Assembly (NCBI GenBank): GCA_035948135.1
Contig: DASZJL010000087.1
Location: 1 to 25,701 of the forward strand
Length of the DNA: 25,701 bases
Source: CADDZP01 sp035948135
GTDB taxonomy: Bacteria; Actinomycetota; Acidimicrobiia; Acidimicrobiales; AC-14
Direction: 5' to 3'
Shown: positions 1 to 7,393 of the stretch, in pieces
Position numbering within the stretch: the stretch's first letter is position 1
Layout of the letters: every line of letters starts with the position of its first letter
The notes under the pieces: model-generated
Seen by the model: only the letters and a program-made list of their open reading frames with translations
Database searches by the model: none
What the model was told of the DNA's origin: nothing
Translations under genes and position numbers: made by a program

Positions 1-327
1 GGTCCGGTGATTCTGGATCAGTGTCTCCACGGCGTTCACCGCTGCGTCGAGCGCCTTGTCGTACGCATAATCACCGAGCTGCGCCAACTGGTGGGGCTGG
101 CCGTCGGGGAGGCCTTCCGCCCCGTGGAGCGTGTCCCAGTACCCGTTGTAGGCGGCGAGGACTGCTGCCTTGTCGGCGGCTTGGGGGTCGGCGGTCGTTG
201 GCGGAGCGGTGCTTGTGGCCTGGGACGACGCCCGTTCGACGTGGACGCCGCCGCCGCTCGAGCAGGCTCCGATTGCGAGCGCCGCGGCGGTGAACCAAAC
301 CAGCGCAGACGTCCGCTTGGCGAGCAC
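1..327 (-). CDS. Secreted lipoprotein of unknown function, 3' end outside the window
   Basis: The minus-strand frame starts at a GTG (325-327) and stays open to the window edge, giving 109 codons. The N-terminus is a lipoprotein signal: VLAKRTSALVWFTAAALAIGACSS, with a basic start, a hydrophobic core and the lipobox AIGAC, so lipidation on Cys22 and anchoring to the outer face of the membrane are expected. A Ser/Thr/Ala/Pro-rich linker follows, then a folded part beginning DPQAADKAAVLAAYNGYWDTL. I do not recognise the family, although this lipobox, linker and AAVxAAYxGYWD layout is common in actinobacterial lipoproteins. A stop codon lies six codons upstream of the GTG and no other start falls between, so the start is fixed. 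There is no clear ribosome binding site. It is divergent from the racemase gene, 116 bases away. Confidence 0.75.
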   Translation of the reverse strand, partial: MLAKRTSALVWFTAAALAIGACSSGGGVHVERASSQATSTAPPTTADPQAADKAAVLAAYNGYWDTLHGAEGLPDGQPHQLAQLGDYAYDKALDAAVNAVETLIQNHRT

Positions 328-430
328 AGTCCATTTTGCGCAATTTCACAGCCGCGGCAAAAGACCAACTTCGACCCACCCGAACGGGCCATGACACGCG
401 TGGCCACCGGCGATTCTGGACGATGAGAAC

Positions 431-436
431 TAGGTT
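431..436 (+). promoter_or_regulatory. Candidate -10 element for a leaderless racemase mRNA
   Basis: TAGGTT matches the TANNNT -10 pattern and ends 7 bases before the ATG at 444. That spacing would place transcription initiation at or next to the start codon. No convincing -35 hexamer is seen. The element also argues against the in-frame ATG at 423, which would lie upstream of the transcript. Confidence 0.35.
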
Positions 437-443
437 CCCGGCC

Positions 444-1589
444 ATGGCTGGACCGCTGCAGGGCTTCAAAATCATCGAGATGGCGGGGATCGGCCCCGGG
501 CCGTTCACGGCGATGATGCTCGCCGACATGGGGGCTGAGGTCCTGCGTGTCGACCGCCCCAACGCCCGTGTGCTCAACCCTGACAAGGACGTCCTCAACC
601 GCGGCCGCCGCTCGATCGCGGTCGACCTCAAGCACCCGGACGGCGTGCAGACCGTGCTGCGCCTCGTCGAGCAAGCCGACGCGCTCCTCGAGGGCTTCCG
701 GCCGGGTGTGATGGAGCGCCTCGGACTCGGCCCCGACGAGTGCCTGGCCCGCAACCCCAAGCTGGTCTACGGGCGCATGACGGGCTGGGGACAGGAAGGG
801 CCGCTGGCCCACGCCGCCGGCCACGACATCAACTACATCGCCATCGCCGGCGTCCTCAACAACTTCAAGCGCGATGGCGAGCGCCCGGTGCCGCCCAACA
901 ACCTCGTCGGTGACTTCGGCGGCGGCGGTCTCCTGCTCGCGTTCGGTCTCGTGTGCGGTCTGCTCGAGGCGTCCCGATCGGGCAAGGGCCAGGTCGTCGA
1001 CGCCGCCATGGTCGACGGCGCGGCCGTGCTCAGCACCATGATTCACGCCTTCGTCGCCATGGGCATCTGGCAGGACAACCCGGGTCACAACATGCTCGAC
1101 ACCGGGGCGCCGTTCTACGAGGTGTACGAGACGGCCGACGGCAAGTTCATGGCTATCGGCGCCATCGAGCAGCAGTTCTACGCCGAGCTGCTCGAGCGCT
1201 CGGGGCTGAAGGACATCGAGCTTCCGTTCCAGATGGACCGTGACCAGTGGCCGGCGATGAAGGATCAGTTCGCCGCGCTGTTCAAGCGCAAGACGCGCGA
1301 CGAATGGCAGTCGATTCTCGAGGGCACCGACGCATGCGCAGTGCCGGTGCTGTCGATGACCGAGGCGCCCAGCCATCCCCACAACGTCGCCCGTCAGACG
1401 TTCATCGAGCGCGACGGTGTCGTCCAACCTGCGCCTGCCCCGCGCTTCAGCCGCACCGCTGCCGCTATTGCCAGTCCGCCGCCCGCACCCGGCGAGCACA
1501 CCGACGACGCGCTCACCGACTGGGGCTTCACCGCCGACGAGGTGGCCAAGCTTCGGGAGGCGGGAGCGGTCAGTCAGACCGAGGGCTGA
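444..1589 (+). CDS. mcr: Alpha-methylacyl-CoA racemase (family III CoA-transferase fold)
   Basis: The 381-residue protein matches the usual length of bacterial alpha-methylacyl-CoA racemases, cytosolic enzymes that interconvert (2R)- and (2S)-2-methylacyl-CoA by deprotonation at C2 during breakdown of branched-chain lipids and sterol side chains. The N-terminus GPLQGFKIIEMAGIGPGPF and the GADVLRVDRP-like strand are typical. Compared with the Mycobacterium tuberculosis enzyme (His126, Asp156, Glu241), the equivalents are His127 in GHDINYIAIAG, Asp157 in NNLVGDFGGGG and Glu243 in GAIEQQFY. All three are present, so racemase fits better than CoA-transferase, whose catalytic Asp lies in a different context. 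An earlier in-frame ATG exists at 423; 444 is preferred because conserved sequence begins there. The next gene follows after 3 bases. Confidence 0.92.
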   Translation: MAGPLQGFKIIEMAGIGPGPFTAMMLADMGAEVLRVDRPNARVLNPDKDVLNRGRRSIAVDLKHPDGVQTVLRLVEQADALLEGFRPGVMERLGLGPDECLARNPKLVYGRMTGWGQEGPLAHAAGHDINYIAIAGVLNNFKRDGERPVPPNNLVGDFGGGGLLLAFGLVCGLLEASRSGKGQVVDAAMVDGAAVLSTMIHAFVAMGIWQDNPGHNMLDTGAPFYEVYETADGKFMAIGAIEQQFYAELLERSGLKDIELPFQMDRDQWPAMKDQFAALFKRKTRDEWQSILEGTDACAVPVLSMTEAPSHPHNVARQTFIERDGVVQPAPAPRFSRTAAAIASPPPAPGEHTDDALTDWGFTADEVAKLREAGAVSQTEG

Positions 1590-1592
1590 GCG

Positions 1593-2390
1593 GTGGCCAC
1601 CCTCGTCTCCTTCCACGCCCATCCCGACGACGAAGCAATCCCCACCGGGGGCACGCTGGCCAAGGCGGCCAAGGACGGCCACCGGGTGGTGCTCGTGTTC
1701 GCCACCAAGGGCGAGCACGGCGAGGTCGAGGAGGGTTTCCTCGATCCGGGTGAGACCCTCACCGAGCGGCGCGTCGAGGAAACGCAACGCTCTGCCGAGA
1801 TCCTGGGCGCGTCACGCGTCGAGTTCCTCGGCTATGTCGACTCGGGGATGATGGGGACGCCCGAGAACGACGCCTCTGGCTCGTTCTGGCAGGCCGACCT
1901 CGAGGAGGCGGCAGCCAAGCTGGCGGCGATCCTCACCGAGGAGAAGGCCGACGTCCTCACGATCTACGACGACCACGGCGTCTACGGCCACCCCGACCAC
2001 ATCCAGGTCTACCGAGTCGGGGTCCGCGCTGCAGAGATGGCCGGCACGCAGCGGGTGTACGAGTCCACGGCAAACCGCGACGACGTCCAGCGCGGGCTCC
2101 TCGAGGCCCGCGAGATGGGCGTCGAGGCTCCTGGCGACCTCGACCCCGACGCCTTCAAGGACTTCGGTGTCACCGACGCCGAGATCACCACCGAGATCGA
2201 CGTCAGCGAGTTCCTCGACGTGAAACGGGCAGCAATGCGGGCGCACGCCAGCCAGATCTCCGAGGCGTCGTTCTTCCTCTCGATGCCCGACGAGTTCTTC
2301 GCCCGCGCATTCGGCCAGGAGTGGTACATCCGCCGTGGCCCGCGCCCCGAGCAGCGGGAGACCAGTCTCTTCGACGGACTGGAAGCGTAG
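1593..2390 (+). CDS. PIG-L / LmbE-family zinc-dependent N-deacetylase
   Basis: The 265-aa protein starts with GTG three bases after the racemase stop, so the two are probably co-transcribed. It opens with the family signature HAHPDDE (His10, Asp12, Asp13) and carries YGHPDHIQ further on (His133, His136). By analogy with mycothiol-pathway MshB, zinc would be held by His10, Asp13 and His136, with Asp12 as general base. The family removes acetyl groups from N-acetylglucosamine-type sugars (MshB) or cleaves mycothiol S-conjugates (Mca). Length and the acidic C-terminal half do not separate these options, and the neighbours are not mycothiol genes, so no symbol is given. The C-terminal EASFFLSMPDEFFARAFGQEWYIRRG resembles the Mca/MshB tail that closes the active site. 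Expected to be cytosolic. Confidence 0.88.
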   Translation: MATLVSFHAHPDDEAIPTGGTLAKAAKDGHRVVLVFATKGEHGEVEEGFLDPGETLTERRVEETQRSAEILGASRVEFLGYVDSGMMGTPENDASGSFWQADLEEAAAKLAAILTEEKADVLTIYDDHGVYGHPDHIQVYRVGVRAAEMAGTQRVYESTANRDDVQRGLLEAREMGVEAPGDLDPDAFKDFGVTDAEITTEIDVSEFLDVKRAAMRAHASQISEASFFLSMPDEFFARAFGQEWYIRRGPRPEQRETSLFDGLEA

Positions 2391-2414
2391 TGAGCGAGCG
2401 GAAGCGAGCGAACC
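2391..2414. repeat. GCGAGCG direct repeat directly behind a stop codon
   Basis: Right after the deacetylase stop the sequence is TGAGCGAGCG followed by GAAGCGAGCGAACC. GCGAGCG occurs at 2394-2400 and 2404-2410, exactly one helical turn apart. From memory, similar TGAGCGAGCG...GCGAGCGAAC strings occur as dispersed repeats behind stop codons in several high-GC genomes. Whether it recurs in this genome cannot be seen here. The rest of the gap up to 2457 shows nothing clear. Confidence 0.4.
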
Positions 2415-2457
2415 AGTGTGAACGCGGTTTGCCTCACAGCCGCGGTAGGCGGCGCCC

Positions 2458-3009
2458 GTGAGGCTGTACCTCGTGCGCCACGGCCAGCCGCTGGCCCGCT
2501 ACGACGAGGACCACGACCCCGGCCTGGACGACGTGGGTCGGGCCCAGGCCGACGCGGTGGCTGCCGAGCTGGCATCGCTCGGGCCGCTGCCCGTTGTCAC
2601 CAGCCCACTCCGGCGCACCCGTGAGACGGCGGCGCCGTTCGAGCGGCGTTGGAACGTCACCGCCGCCGTTGAGCCGGCGGTCGGAGAGGTGAAGTCGCCC
2701 ACCGACGACCTGGCCGAGCGGTCGGCCTGGCTGGGGGAGATACTCCGAGGCAATCGGAGGTGGGGTGAGCTCGACGCCGAACGGCAGCGATGGCGGGACG
2801 GCGTGATCGCCGCGTTGCTGGCGCTCGACGAGGACACGGTCGTCGTCACCCACTACATCGCCATCAACGCCGCCGTCGGAGTTGCTACTGCCGACGACCG
2901 GGTCATCAACTTCCGCCCCGACAACTGCTCGTCGACAATCCTCGAGAGCGACGGCAACCACCTGACCCTCGTCGAACTGGGCCGCGAGAGACAAACAGTC
3001 GTGCGATGA
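2458..3009 (+). CDS. Histidine phosphatase family protein (phosphoglycerate mutase-like)
   Basis: The 183-aa protein begins LYLVRHGQP, so the phospho-accepting histidine is His8 of the RHG motif. TSPLRRTRETA (48-58) supplies the second phosphate-binding arginine, and VVVTHYIAINAAVG contains the second catalytic histidine, His132. This is the full core of histidine phosphatase branch 1. At this length it is more likely a small phosphatase than a glycolytic mutase, which runs to about 230-250 aa. The substrate cannot be named. The GTG at 2458 is chosen because the RHG motif must lie within the first ten residues. The stop overlaps the start of the next gene as ATGA, so the pair is translationally coupled. 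Confidence 0.88.
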   Translation: MRLYLVRHGQPLARYDEDHDPGLDDVGRAQADAVAAELASLGPLPVVTSPLRRTRETAAPFERRWNVTAAVEPAVGEVKSPTDDLAERSAWLGEILRGNRRWGELDAERQRWRDGVIAALLALDEDTVVVTHYIAINAAVGVATADDRVINFRPDNCSSTILESDGNHLTLVELGRERQTVVR

Positions 3010-4109
3010 GTTGGACGCACACCGGGTTCGCCCAGAAGATCCGGTTCGGATCGGGAGCGCTCGACGACGTTCCTTCGATCGTGCGAGAAGCGGGCGGCCG
3101 GCGCGTGTTGCTCGTCACCACTGAGGGCCGGCTGGCCTCGCCCGACGGCGAGCGCCTCACCAAGGCACTCGGCCGCGAGCTCGAGTCCACGTTCGCCGGC
3201 GTCCAGTCCCACGTGCCCGCGCCCGCCGTGCAGGCCGCGGTGCAGCAGGCGCGCCGCGATGGCGTCGACGCCGTGGTCTCCTTCGGGGGTGGCTCGGCCG
3301 CCGATCTGGCCAAGGCCGTCTGTTACTTCACCGAGCAGGAGGCGGGGACGCCCGGCGCCACGTGGCTCGACCGTCCGGCGCTGCCGCACGTCGCCATCCC
3401 CACCACGTACTCGGGCGCCGAGCTGACGCCGTTTTTCGGCGTGACCGACCCCGCGACGCGACGCAAGAGCGGCGGCGGCGGGCCCACCATCGCGCCGGTC
3501 GCCGCCGTCTACGACCCCGACCTCACGGTCTCGACTCCGGGTCGGGTGAGCGCCGAGACGGGGATGAACGCCCTGGCCCACTGCGTCGAGGCCGCGTACT
3601 CGCCGGCGCGCACCCCGGAGGCCGAAGCGGTCGCCCTCGCCGGGGTTCGCCTGATCGCCCGGTGGCTTCCGGCCGTCGTCGACGATCCCGTCGACCTGAT
3701 CGCCCGCACGCACATGTTCGAAGGTGCGGCCCTCGCCGGCCGGGCTCTCCAGAACGCGAGCATGGGTGTGCACCACGGGCTGGCCCAACTCGTGGGTGGG
3801 CGCACCGGGATCGCGCACGGCCTCGCCAATGCCGTCATCCTGGCCCACGCCATGCGCTTCAACGCCGACGCCGTGTCCGACGAACTGCGGCGCATCGGCG
3901 AGGCGCTAGGCGACCCCGACGACCCGGCGGCCGCGGTCGACCGGCTGGTCGAGCGCCTCGGGCTACCCGCCCGGCTGTCGGACTGCGGCGTCACCGACGA
4001 CGACCTCGACGCGGTCGTGCGCCTTTCGCAGTCGAACGCGCCGGTGCAGATGAACCCGCGCCCGGTGTCCGAGGACGACGCTCGGTCGATCCTCGACGCC
4101 GCGTTCTAA
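3006..4109 (+). CDS. Iron-containing alcohol dehydrogenase superfamily, maleylacetate reductase type
   Basis: The 367-aa length is standard. The nucleotide-binding half carries the GGGS motif (94-97), followed by PTTYSGAELTPFFGVTD (132-148). The C-terminal half has GMNALAHCVEA (186-196), MGVHHGLAQLVGG (253-265) and GIAHGLANAVILAH (268-281). In metal-dependent family members the first motif is GxDAxxHA; here the Asp is Asn188, as in maleylacetate reductases, which reduce maleylacetate to 3-oxoadipate with NAD(P)H late in chloroaromatic and resorcinol breakdown. No other gene of that pathway is near, so the physiological substrate is uncertain. The ATG lies inside ATGA, shared with the phosphatase stop. 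Its stop is 3 bases from the stop of the convergent response regulator gene. Confidence 0.85.
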   Translation: MSWTHTGFAQKIRFGSGALDDVPSIVREAGGRRVLLVTTEGRLASPDGERLTKALGRELESTFAGVQSHVPAPAVQAAVQQARRDGVDAVVSFGGGSAADLAKAVCYFTEQEAGTPGATWLDRPALPHVAIPTTYSGAELTPFFGVTDPATRRKSGGGGPTIAPVAAVYDPDLTVSTPGRVSAETGMNALAHCVEAAYSPARTPEAEAVALAGVRLIARWLPAVVDDPVDLIARTHMFEGAALAGRALQNASMGVHHGLAQLVGGRTGIAHGLANAVILAHAMRFNADAVSDELRRIGEALGDPDDPAAAVDRLVERLGLPARLSDCGVTDDDLDAVVRLSQSNAPVQMNPRPVSEDDARSILDAAF

Positions 4110-4112
4110 GAG

Positions 4113-4511
4113 TTAGGCGGCGCCACCGCCGCCCGCGGAGCGGCCTTCCTCGGTGCGCCAGATGGCGTTCGGAAGCTGGCGGATGTCGTCCTTTGCCAAG
4201 CAGACGCGAACGCCGATGCGCTGGGCGGCGGTGATCACGTCACGGTCGAGGTAGGAGCTGAAGAGGACGATCGCCTGATCGGGGTGCTCGGCGAGGATCT
4301 TCCGGGCGGTGTCGAGGCCGGTCAGGCCCGGCATGCGGTAGTCGAGCACGACGACCTCGGGCCGCTGCTCGCGCACGAGGCTGACCGCCGTCTCGCCGTC
4401 GGAGGCCTCAGCGGCCACGGAGAGGCCTTCGTTGGCGATCTCGATGGTCGCCCGCACGAGCGCCCGCATGTCGTCCTCGTCGTCGACGATGAGGACCCGC
4501 ATCTCCGACAC
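4113..4511 (-). CDS. Single-domain response regulator (CheY/Spo0F-like receiver)
   Basis: The 132-aa product is one receiver domain with no output domain. Residues 4-13 read MRVLIVDDED, giving the acidic pocket Asp10/Asp11. Asp57 in VVVLDYRMPG is the phosphorylation site, Ser85 stands at the switch Thr/Ser position, and Lys107 in CLAKDD is the conserved lysine. Such proteins pass phosphate to partners or bind targets; no histidine kinase is near, so it is an orphan. The start is the GTG at 4511, because GGAGGAGGA lies 6 bases upstream. The internal ATG at 4502 would put that site about 15 bases away. The C-terminus after 120 is Gly/Ala-rich and probably disordered. Confidence 0.88.
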   Translation of the reverse strand: MSEMRVLIVDDEDDMRALVRATIEIANEGLSVAAEASDGETAVSLVREQRPEVVVLDYRMPGLTGLDTARKILAEHPDQAIVLFSSYLDRDVITAAQRIGVRVCLAKDDIRQLPNAIWRTEEGRSAGGGGAA

Positions 4512-4618
4512 GAGTCGTCCTCCTCCCAGCTCAGAAACCTGTGCATCCGCGTGGCTCGCGGGCCACGGTTCGGGCTCAGTGTGCGTGTGTCCACTGCGCG
4601 TAGCAAGGTCCATTTTGT

Positions 4619-4641
4619 GTCAACGTCAGGGCAACGTTGAC
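4619..4641. promoter_or_regulatory. Perfect inverted repeat between divergent genes, candidate operator
   Basis: GTCAACGT (4619-4626) and ACGTTGAC (4634-4641) are perfect inverted copies separated by CAGGGCA. The site lies 107 bases before the response regulator start and 78 bases before the DUF455 start. Each arm also contains a -35-like hexamer facing outward: TTGACT at 4637-4642 on plus and TTGACA at 4623-4618 on minus. However, no good -10 sits 16-18 bases away from either. An operator for a dimeric regulator is the simplest reading. The rest of 4512-4681 shows nothing else clear. Confidence 0.45.
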
Positions 4642-4681
4642 TGCGCATCGCCGGCTCCGGGGACAGGACGAGGGCTCTGGG

Positions 4682-4687
4682 TACACT
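4682..4687 (+). promoter_or_regulatory. Candidate -10 element for the DUF455 gene
   Basis: TACACT is a good TANNNT match 32 bases before the ATG at 4720, leaving a short 5' leader that contains GAGGAGG (4703-4709) as ribosome binding site. A -35 hexamer at the usual distance is not convincing. Confidence 0.4.
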
Positions 4688-4719
4688 TCTGGCACTGCCG
4701 AAGAGGAGGCCTTCGTTCG

Positions 4720-5562
4720 ATGAAGAGGATCCTTCCCGTCGAGGAACTGGCCCGCGACACGCGGTTCCAGCGCATCAACATCGAGGAGGTCGTCTTCGAT
4801 CCGCGCAACGCCGTACGCGACGACCGTTCGCAGCGGAACGCTTTCAAGGCGACCGACCCCGACGCGCCCGACGCGTCACGCCAGCTGATGCACAGCATCT
4901 TCGTGGGCGAGATCCAAGCCCTCGAGGGCGCCGGCCGCACCTGCTGGGACTTCGACACGGGCGATGGCCGCGAGGAGGCACCCTTCCAGCTCAAGCTCGA
5001 CATGGCCCGCCAGTGCTGGGACGAGTCCCGCCACGTCGAGATCTCGGTGAAGCTCACCGAGCACATGGGCACCGAGATCGGTGAATTTGCCGAGCAGACG
5101 ATGCTCTACGAGGCGGCCTGCAACCCCGATCCCGTCCTCCGCCTCACCGGCGTGAACCGGGCCCTCGAAGGCCTGGCCATCGACGTGTTCAACACCATGC
5201 GCGACTTCGGCATCGCCACGGGCGACCCCGTCCTCGAGTTCTGCGAGGACTGGATGCTGGCCGACGAGGTCACCCACGTGAAGATGGGCTCGGACTGGCT
5301 GCGCCGGCTCACGGCCAAGGACCCCGAGCGCCAGAAGGCAGCCCTCGAGTTCCAGCGGGCCGTCGACCACCTGTTCAGCTTCGGTGGGTTCCGCGGTGAG
5401 GACGAGGAGAACCCCATCCACCTGGCCAAGAAGTTCCGGCGTCTGGCCGGCTTCACCGACGACGAGATCACCGAGCTCGTCGACGTCGCGGCCCAGGCCT
5501 TCGCCGAGGCCCAGGCTCGGTCCGCCGAGGCCGCGGGCGAGCCGGCCGTCGCCGCTACCTGA
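4720..5562 (+). CDS. Ferritin-like di-iron protein, DUF455 family
   Basis: The 280-aa helical protein carries two carboxylate/histidine sets of a ferritin-like four-helix bundle: Glu64 and Glu69 in FVGEIQALEGAGR, Glu102 and His105 in DESRHVE, Glu150 in RALEGLAIDVF, and Glu183 and His186 in DEVTHVKMG. The ExxH spacing repeated in two helices is the expected di-iron binding pattern. The overall sequence matches the DUF455 family, whose biochemical role is not established as far as I know; oxidation chemistry or iron handling would fit the fold. The ATG at 4720 has GAGGAGG 10 bases upstream. The tail after about 260 is Ala/Glu-rich. It heads a plus-strand group with a small membrane protein and ddl. 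Confidence 0.85.
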   Translation: MKRILPVEELARDTRFQRINIEEVVFDPRNAVRDDRSQRNAFKATDPDAPDASRQLMHSIFVGEIQALEGAGRTCWDFDTGDGREEAPFQLKLDMARQCWDESRHVEISVKLTEHMGTEIGEFAEQTMLYEAACNPDPVLRLTGVNRALEGLAIDVFNTMRDFGIATGDPVLEFCEDWMLADEVTHVKMGSDWLRRLTAKDPERQKAALEFQRAVDHLFSFGGFRGEDEENPIHLAKKFRRLAGFTDDEITELVDVAAQAFAEAQARSAEAAGEPAVAAT

Positions 5563-5568
5563 CGCACC

Positions 5569-5943
5569 CTGCTACTCGGCTCGCTTCTGCAGGTCCACAA
5601 GGGGTGGGCCTGGTTTGTCATCATCGGCAACGGGCTGGCCGGCCTGTGGGCCTTGGCCGCCAACTACTGGCCGAGTTTCCGCACTCGGGCGTTGTGGTGG
5701 TTCACCGCTTTCGCCGAGCTGGCGGTCTTCGTCCAGGTGGGCCTGGGGGTCGGTCTGGTCGCCGGCCAGCACATCAAGGCGCCCCAGTTCCACATGTTCT
5801 ACGGCTTCGTCGCCATCATTGCCGTCGGCATCATCTATTCCTACCGAGCACAGCTGCGGCACCGCCTCTACCTCCTGTATGGGCTCGGCGGCCTGTTCGT
5901 GATGGGTCTCGGCATCCGGGCCCTGCTCGTCGGGAGGACGTGA
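5569..5943 (+). CDS. Small membrane protein with four predicted helices, unusual start
   Basis: About 124 residues with four hydrophobic stretches: around GWAWFVIIGNGLAGLWAL, ALWWFTAFAELAVFVQV, FHMFYGFVAIIAVGIIY and LYLLYGLGGLFVMGLGI. Short charged loops and a basic SYRAQLRHR between helices 3 and 4 fit a polytopic inner-membrane protein. I do not recognise a named family. No ATG or GTG precedes the first helix in this frame. The only TTG (5653) lies inside helix 1 and would delete most of it. The coordinate given uses the CTG at 5569, six bases after the DUF455 stop. The frame is the same as that of DUF455, with the TGA at 5560-5562 as the only stop between. The coding call is firm; the start is not. 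Confidence 0.68.
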   Translation: MLLGSLLQVHKGWAWFVIIGNGLAGLWALAANYWPSFRTRALWWFTAFAELAVFVQVGLGVGLVAGQHIKAPQFHMFYGFVAIIAVGIIYSYRAQLRHRLYLLYGLGGLFVMGLGIRALLVGRT

Positions 5944-5947
5944 GCGG

Positions 5948-7033
5948 GTGAACTCGTCGCGTGAGCGGATCCGGCTGGTCGTGCTGTTCGGCGGGCGCTC
6001 GGCCGAGCACGAGGTCTCGTGCACAACCGCCGTGAACGTGCTGCAAGCCCTCGACCCCGCGCGGTACGACGTGGTGCCGGTCGGCGTCACCCACGACGGC
6101 CGATGGGTGCTGGCCGAGGAGGCGGCCAAGCTTCTGGCCGCTGGGGGGCCGGCGGCCCTCCCGCCCTCACTGGCCGCCGACGGACCGACCATCGAGCCGT
6201 TCGAAACCGTTGCCCAGACCGTCGTCTTCCCGCTGCTCCACGGTCCCTTTGGCGAGGACGGCACCGTGCAGGGCCTGTTGGAGCTCGCCGACGTTCCGTA
6301 CGTGGGAAGCGGGGTCCTCGGCTCAGCGGCGGCCATGGACAAGATCACCGCCAAGCACTTGGCCCAGCAGGCCGACCTGCCGCAGGCCCGGTGGATGGGG
6401 GTCCGCGACTGGGATGTCGACGAACGCCTCGTCGAGGTCGTTGAGTCCGAGCTCGGCTGGCCGGCATTCGTCAAGCCGTCGAACATGGGCTCGTCGATCG
6501 GGGTCGCCAAAGTCCACGACCGGTCCGAGTTTGATGCCGCGCTGGAGGTGGCGCTCGCCTATGACGAGTGGGCGGTGATCGAGGAGGCGGTGGTGGGCCG
6601 GGAGATCGAATGCGCGGTGCTCGGCGACCATCCGCCCGAGGCGTCGCTCCCCGGCGAGGTGCGGCCCGAACGCGAGTTCTACGACTACGACGACAAGTAC
6701 GTCTCGTCCGGGGCCGAGCTCCTGATCCCGGCGCCCCTGTCGAAGTCCCAGACCGCCGACGTCCAGCGTCTTGCGGTGGCGGGGTTCCAGGCGGTGCGGG
6801 CCGAAGCCATGGCTCGGGTCGACTTCTTCTTCGAGGAGGGCGGCCGCGGCTTCCTCCTCAATGAGGTCAACACCATTCCCGGGTTCACGTCGATCTCCAT
6901 GTACCCCAAGCTGTGGGAAGCGTCGGGCGTGCCATACGGCCAGCTGATCGACCACCTCGTGGAACTGGCGGTCGACCGCCACGCTCGTCGTTCGCACCGC
7001 ATCGGACGGCGGCGAGAACTCGACGGGGCCTGA
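5948..7033 (+). CDS. ddl: D-alanine--D-alanine ligase
   Basis: The 361-aa ATP-grasp enzyme joins two D-alanines for peptidoglycan precursor synthesis in the cytosol. The N-terminal domain has LFGGRSAEHEVS (13-24) and LLHGPFGEDGTVQG (96-109). VKPSNMGSSIGV (175-186) binds ATP. EFYDYDDKY (243-251) is the omega loop with the Tyr that favours D-Ala over D-lactate as second substrate. Asp292 in ARVDFF and Glu306/Asn308 in LNEVNTIPG bind magnesium. The GTG at 5948 lies 4 bases after the membrane protein stop, so coupling is likely. The length is normal and no key residue is missing. The C-terminal RHARRSHRIGRRREL is unusually basic. Confidence 0.96.
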   Translation: MNSSRERIRLVVLFGGRSAEHEVSCTTAVNVLQALDPARYDVVPVGVTHDGRWVLAEEAAKLLAAGGPAALPPSLAADGPTIEPFETVAQTVVFPLLHGPFGEDGTVQGLLELADVPYVGSGVLGSAAAMDKITAKHLAQQADLPQARWMGVRDWDVDERLVEVVESELGWPAFVKPSNMGSSIGVAKVHDRSEFDAALEVALAYDEWAVIEEAVVGREIECAVLGDHPPEASLPGEVRPEREFYDYDDKYVSSGAELLIPAPLSKSQTADVQRLAVAGFQAVRAEAMARVDFFFEEGGRGFLLNEVNTIPGFTSISMYPKLWEASGVPYGQLIDHLVELAVDRHARRSHRIGRRRELDGA

Positions 7034-7141
7034 GAGAGCCCCCGCGTCCACAGGGGTTGCCGTCCCTTTCCACACGTTTTCCCGCCTTGTGCTCCACAGG
7101 GCCGATGGCAGATGGTGGGAGCCTCCAGCGAAGGGGCGTTC

Positions 7142-7393
7142 ATGATCGTCGAGGGGACGAAGCTGGCGGATGAGTTGCGGCGTCGGCGACTGGGCCGGCC
7201 CGAGCTGCGGGACTGCCTGAGTCGAACATCGGAGTCCGCCTGGGTGCCCGGCGCGCAGATCAACGAGGCGCCGAACGAACTGTTGATGCTGGCCGCACTG
7301 TCGCTGGCGGACGCGGTCGCCAGCCCCCTGCGTGTGCAGCCCGTGAGTCCCTTGACTAGAGGTGCACCACCGGACACGTCAGCGTTCGGGTGA
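7142..7393 (+). CDS. Possible small hypothetical protein
   Basis: An 83-codon frame starts at an ATG with GAAGGGG 7-8 bases upstream. The first 65 codons are rich in G/C at the third position and encode a plausible charged helix (TKLADELRRRRLGRPELRDCL) and a hydrophobic one (NELLMLAALSLADAVA). The last 15 codons lose this bias and run antisense over the 3' end of the AsnC-type gene (7356-7393). No family is recognised. It may be a real short protein, the remnant of a longer one, or chance. Confidence 0.35.
   Translation: MIVEGTKLADELRRRRLGRPELRDCLSRTSESAWVPGAQINEAPNELLMLAALSLADAVASPLRVQPVSPLTRGAPPDTSAFG

Noticed and set aside
36..1787. Open frame of 583 codons on minus across the racemase and deacetylase genes
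   Set aside because: Antisense shadow of two well-supported genes; only its last part overlaps the lipoprotein gene, and that in a different frame from the one with the signal peptide.
2853..3848. 331-codon minus-strand frame opposite the dehydrogenase gene
   Set aside because: No domain, composition typical of antisense frames, and the opposite strand encodes a complete enzyme.
7034..7141. Replication origin
   Set aside because: Three weak TCCACA motifs only; no dnaA, dnaN or AT-rich unwinding region nearby.
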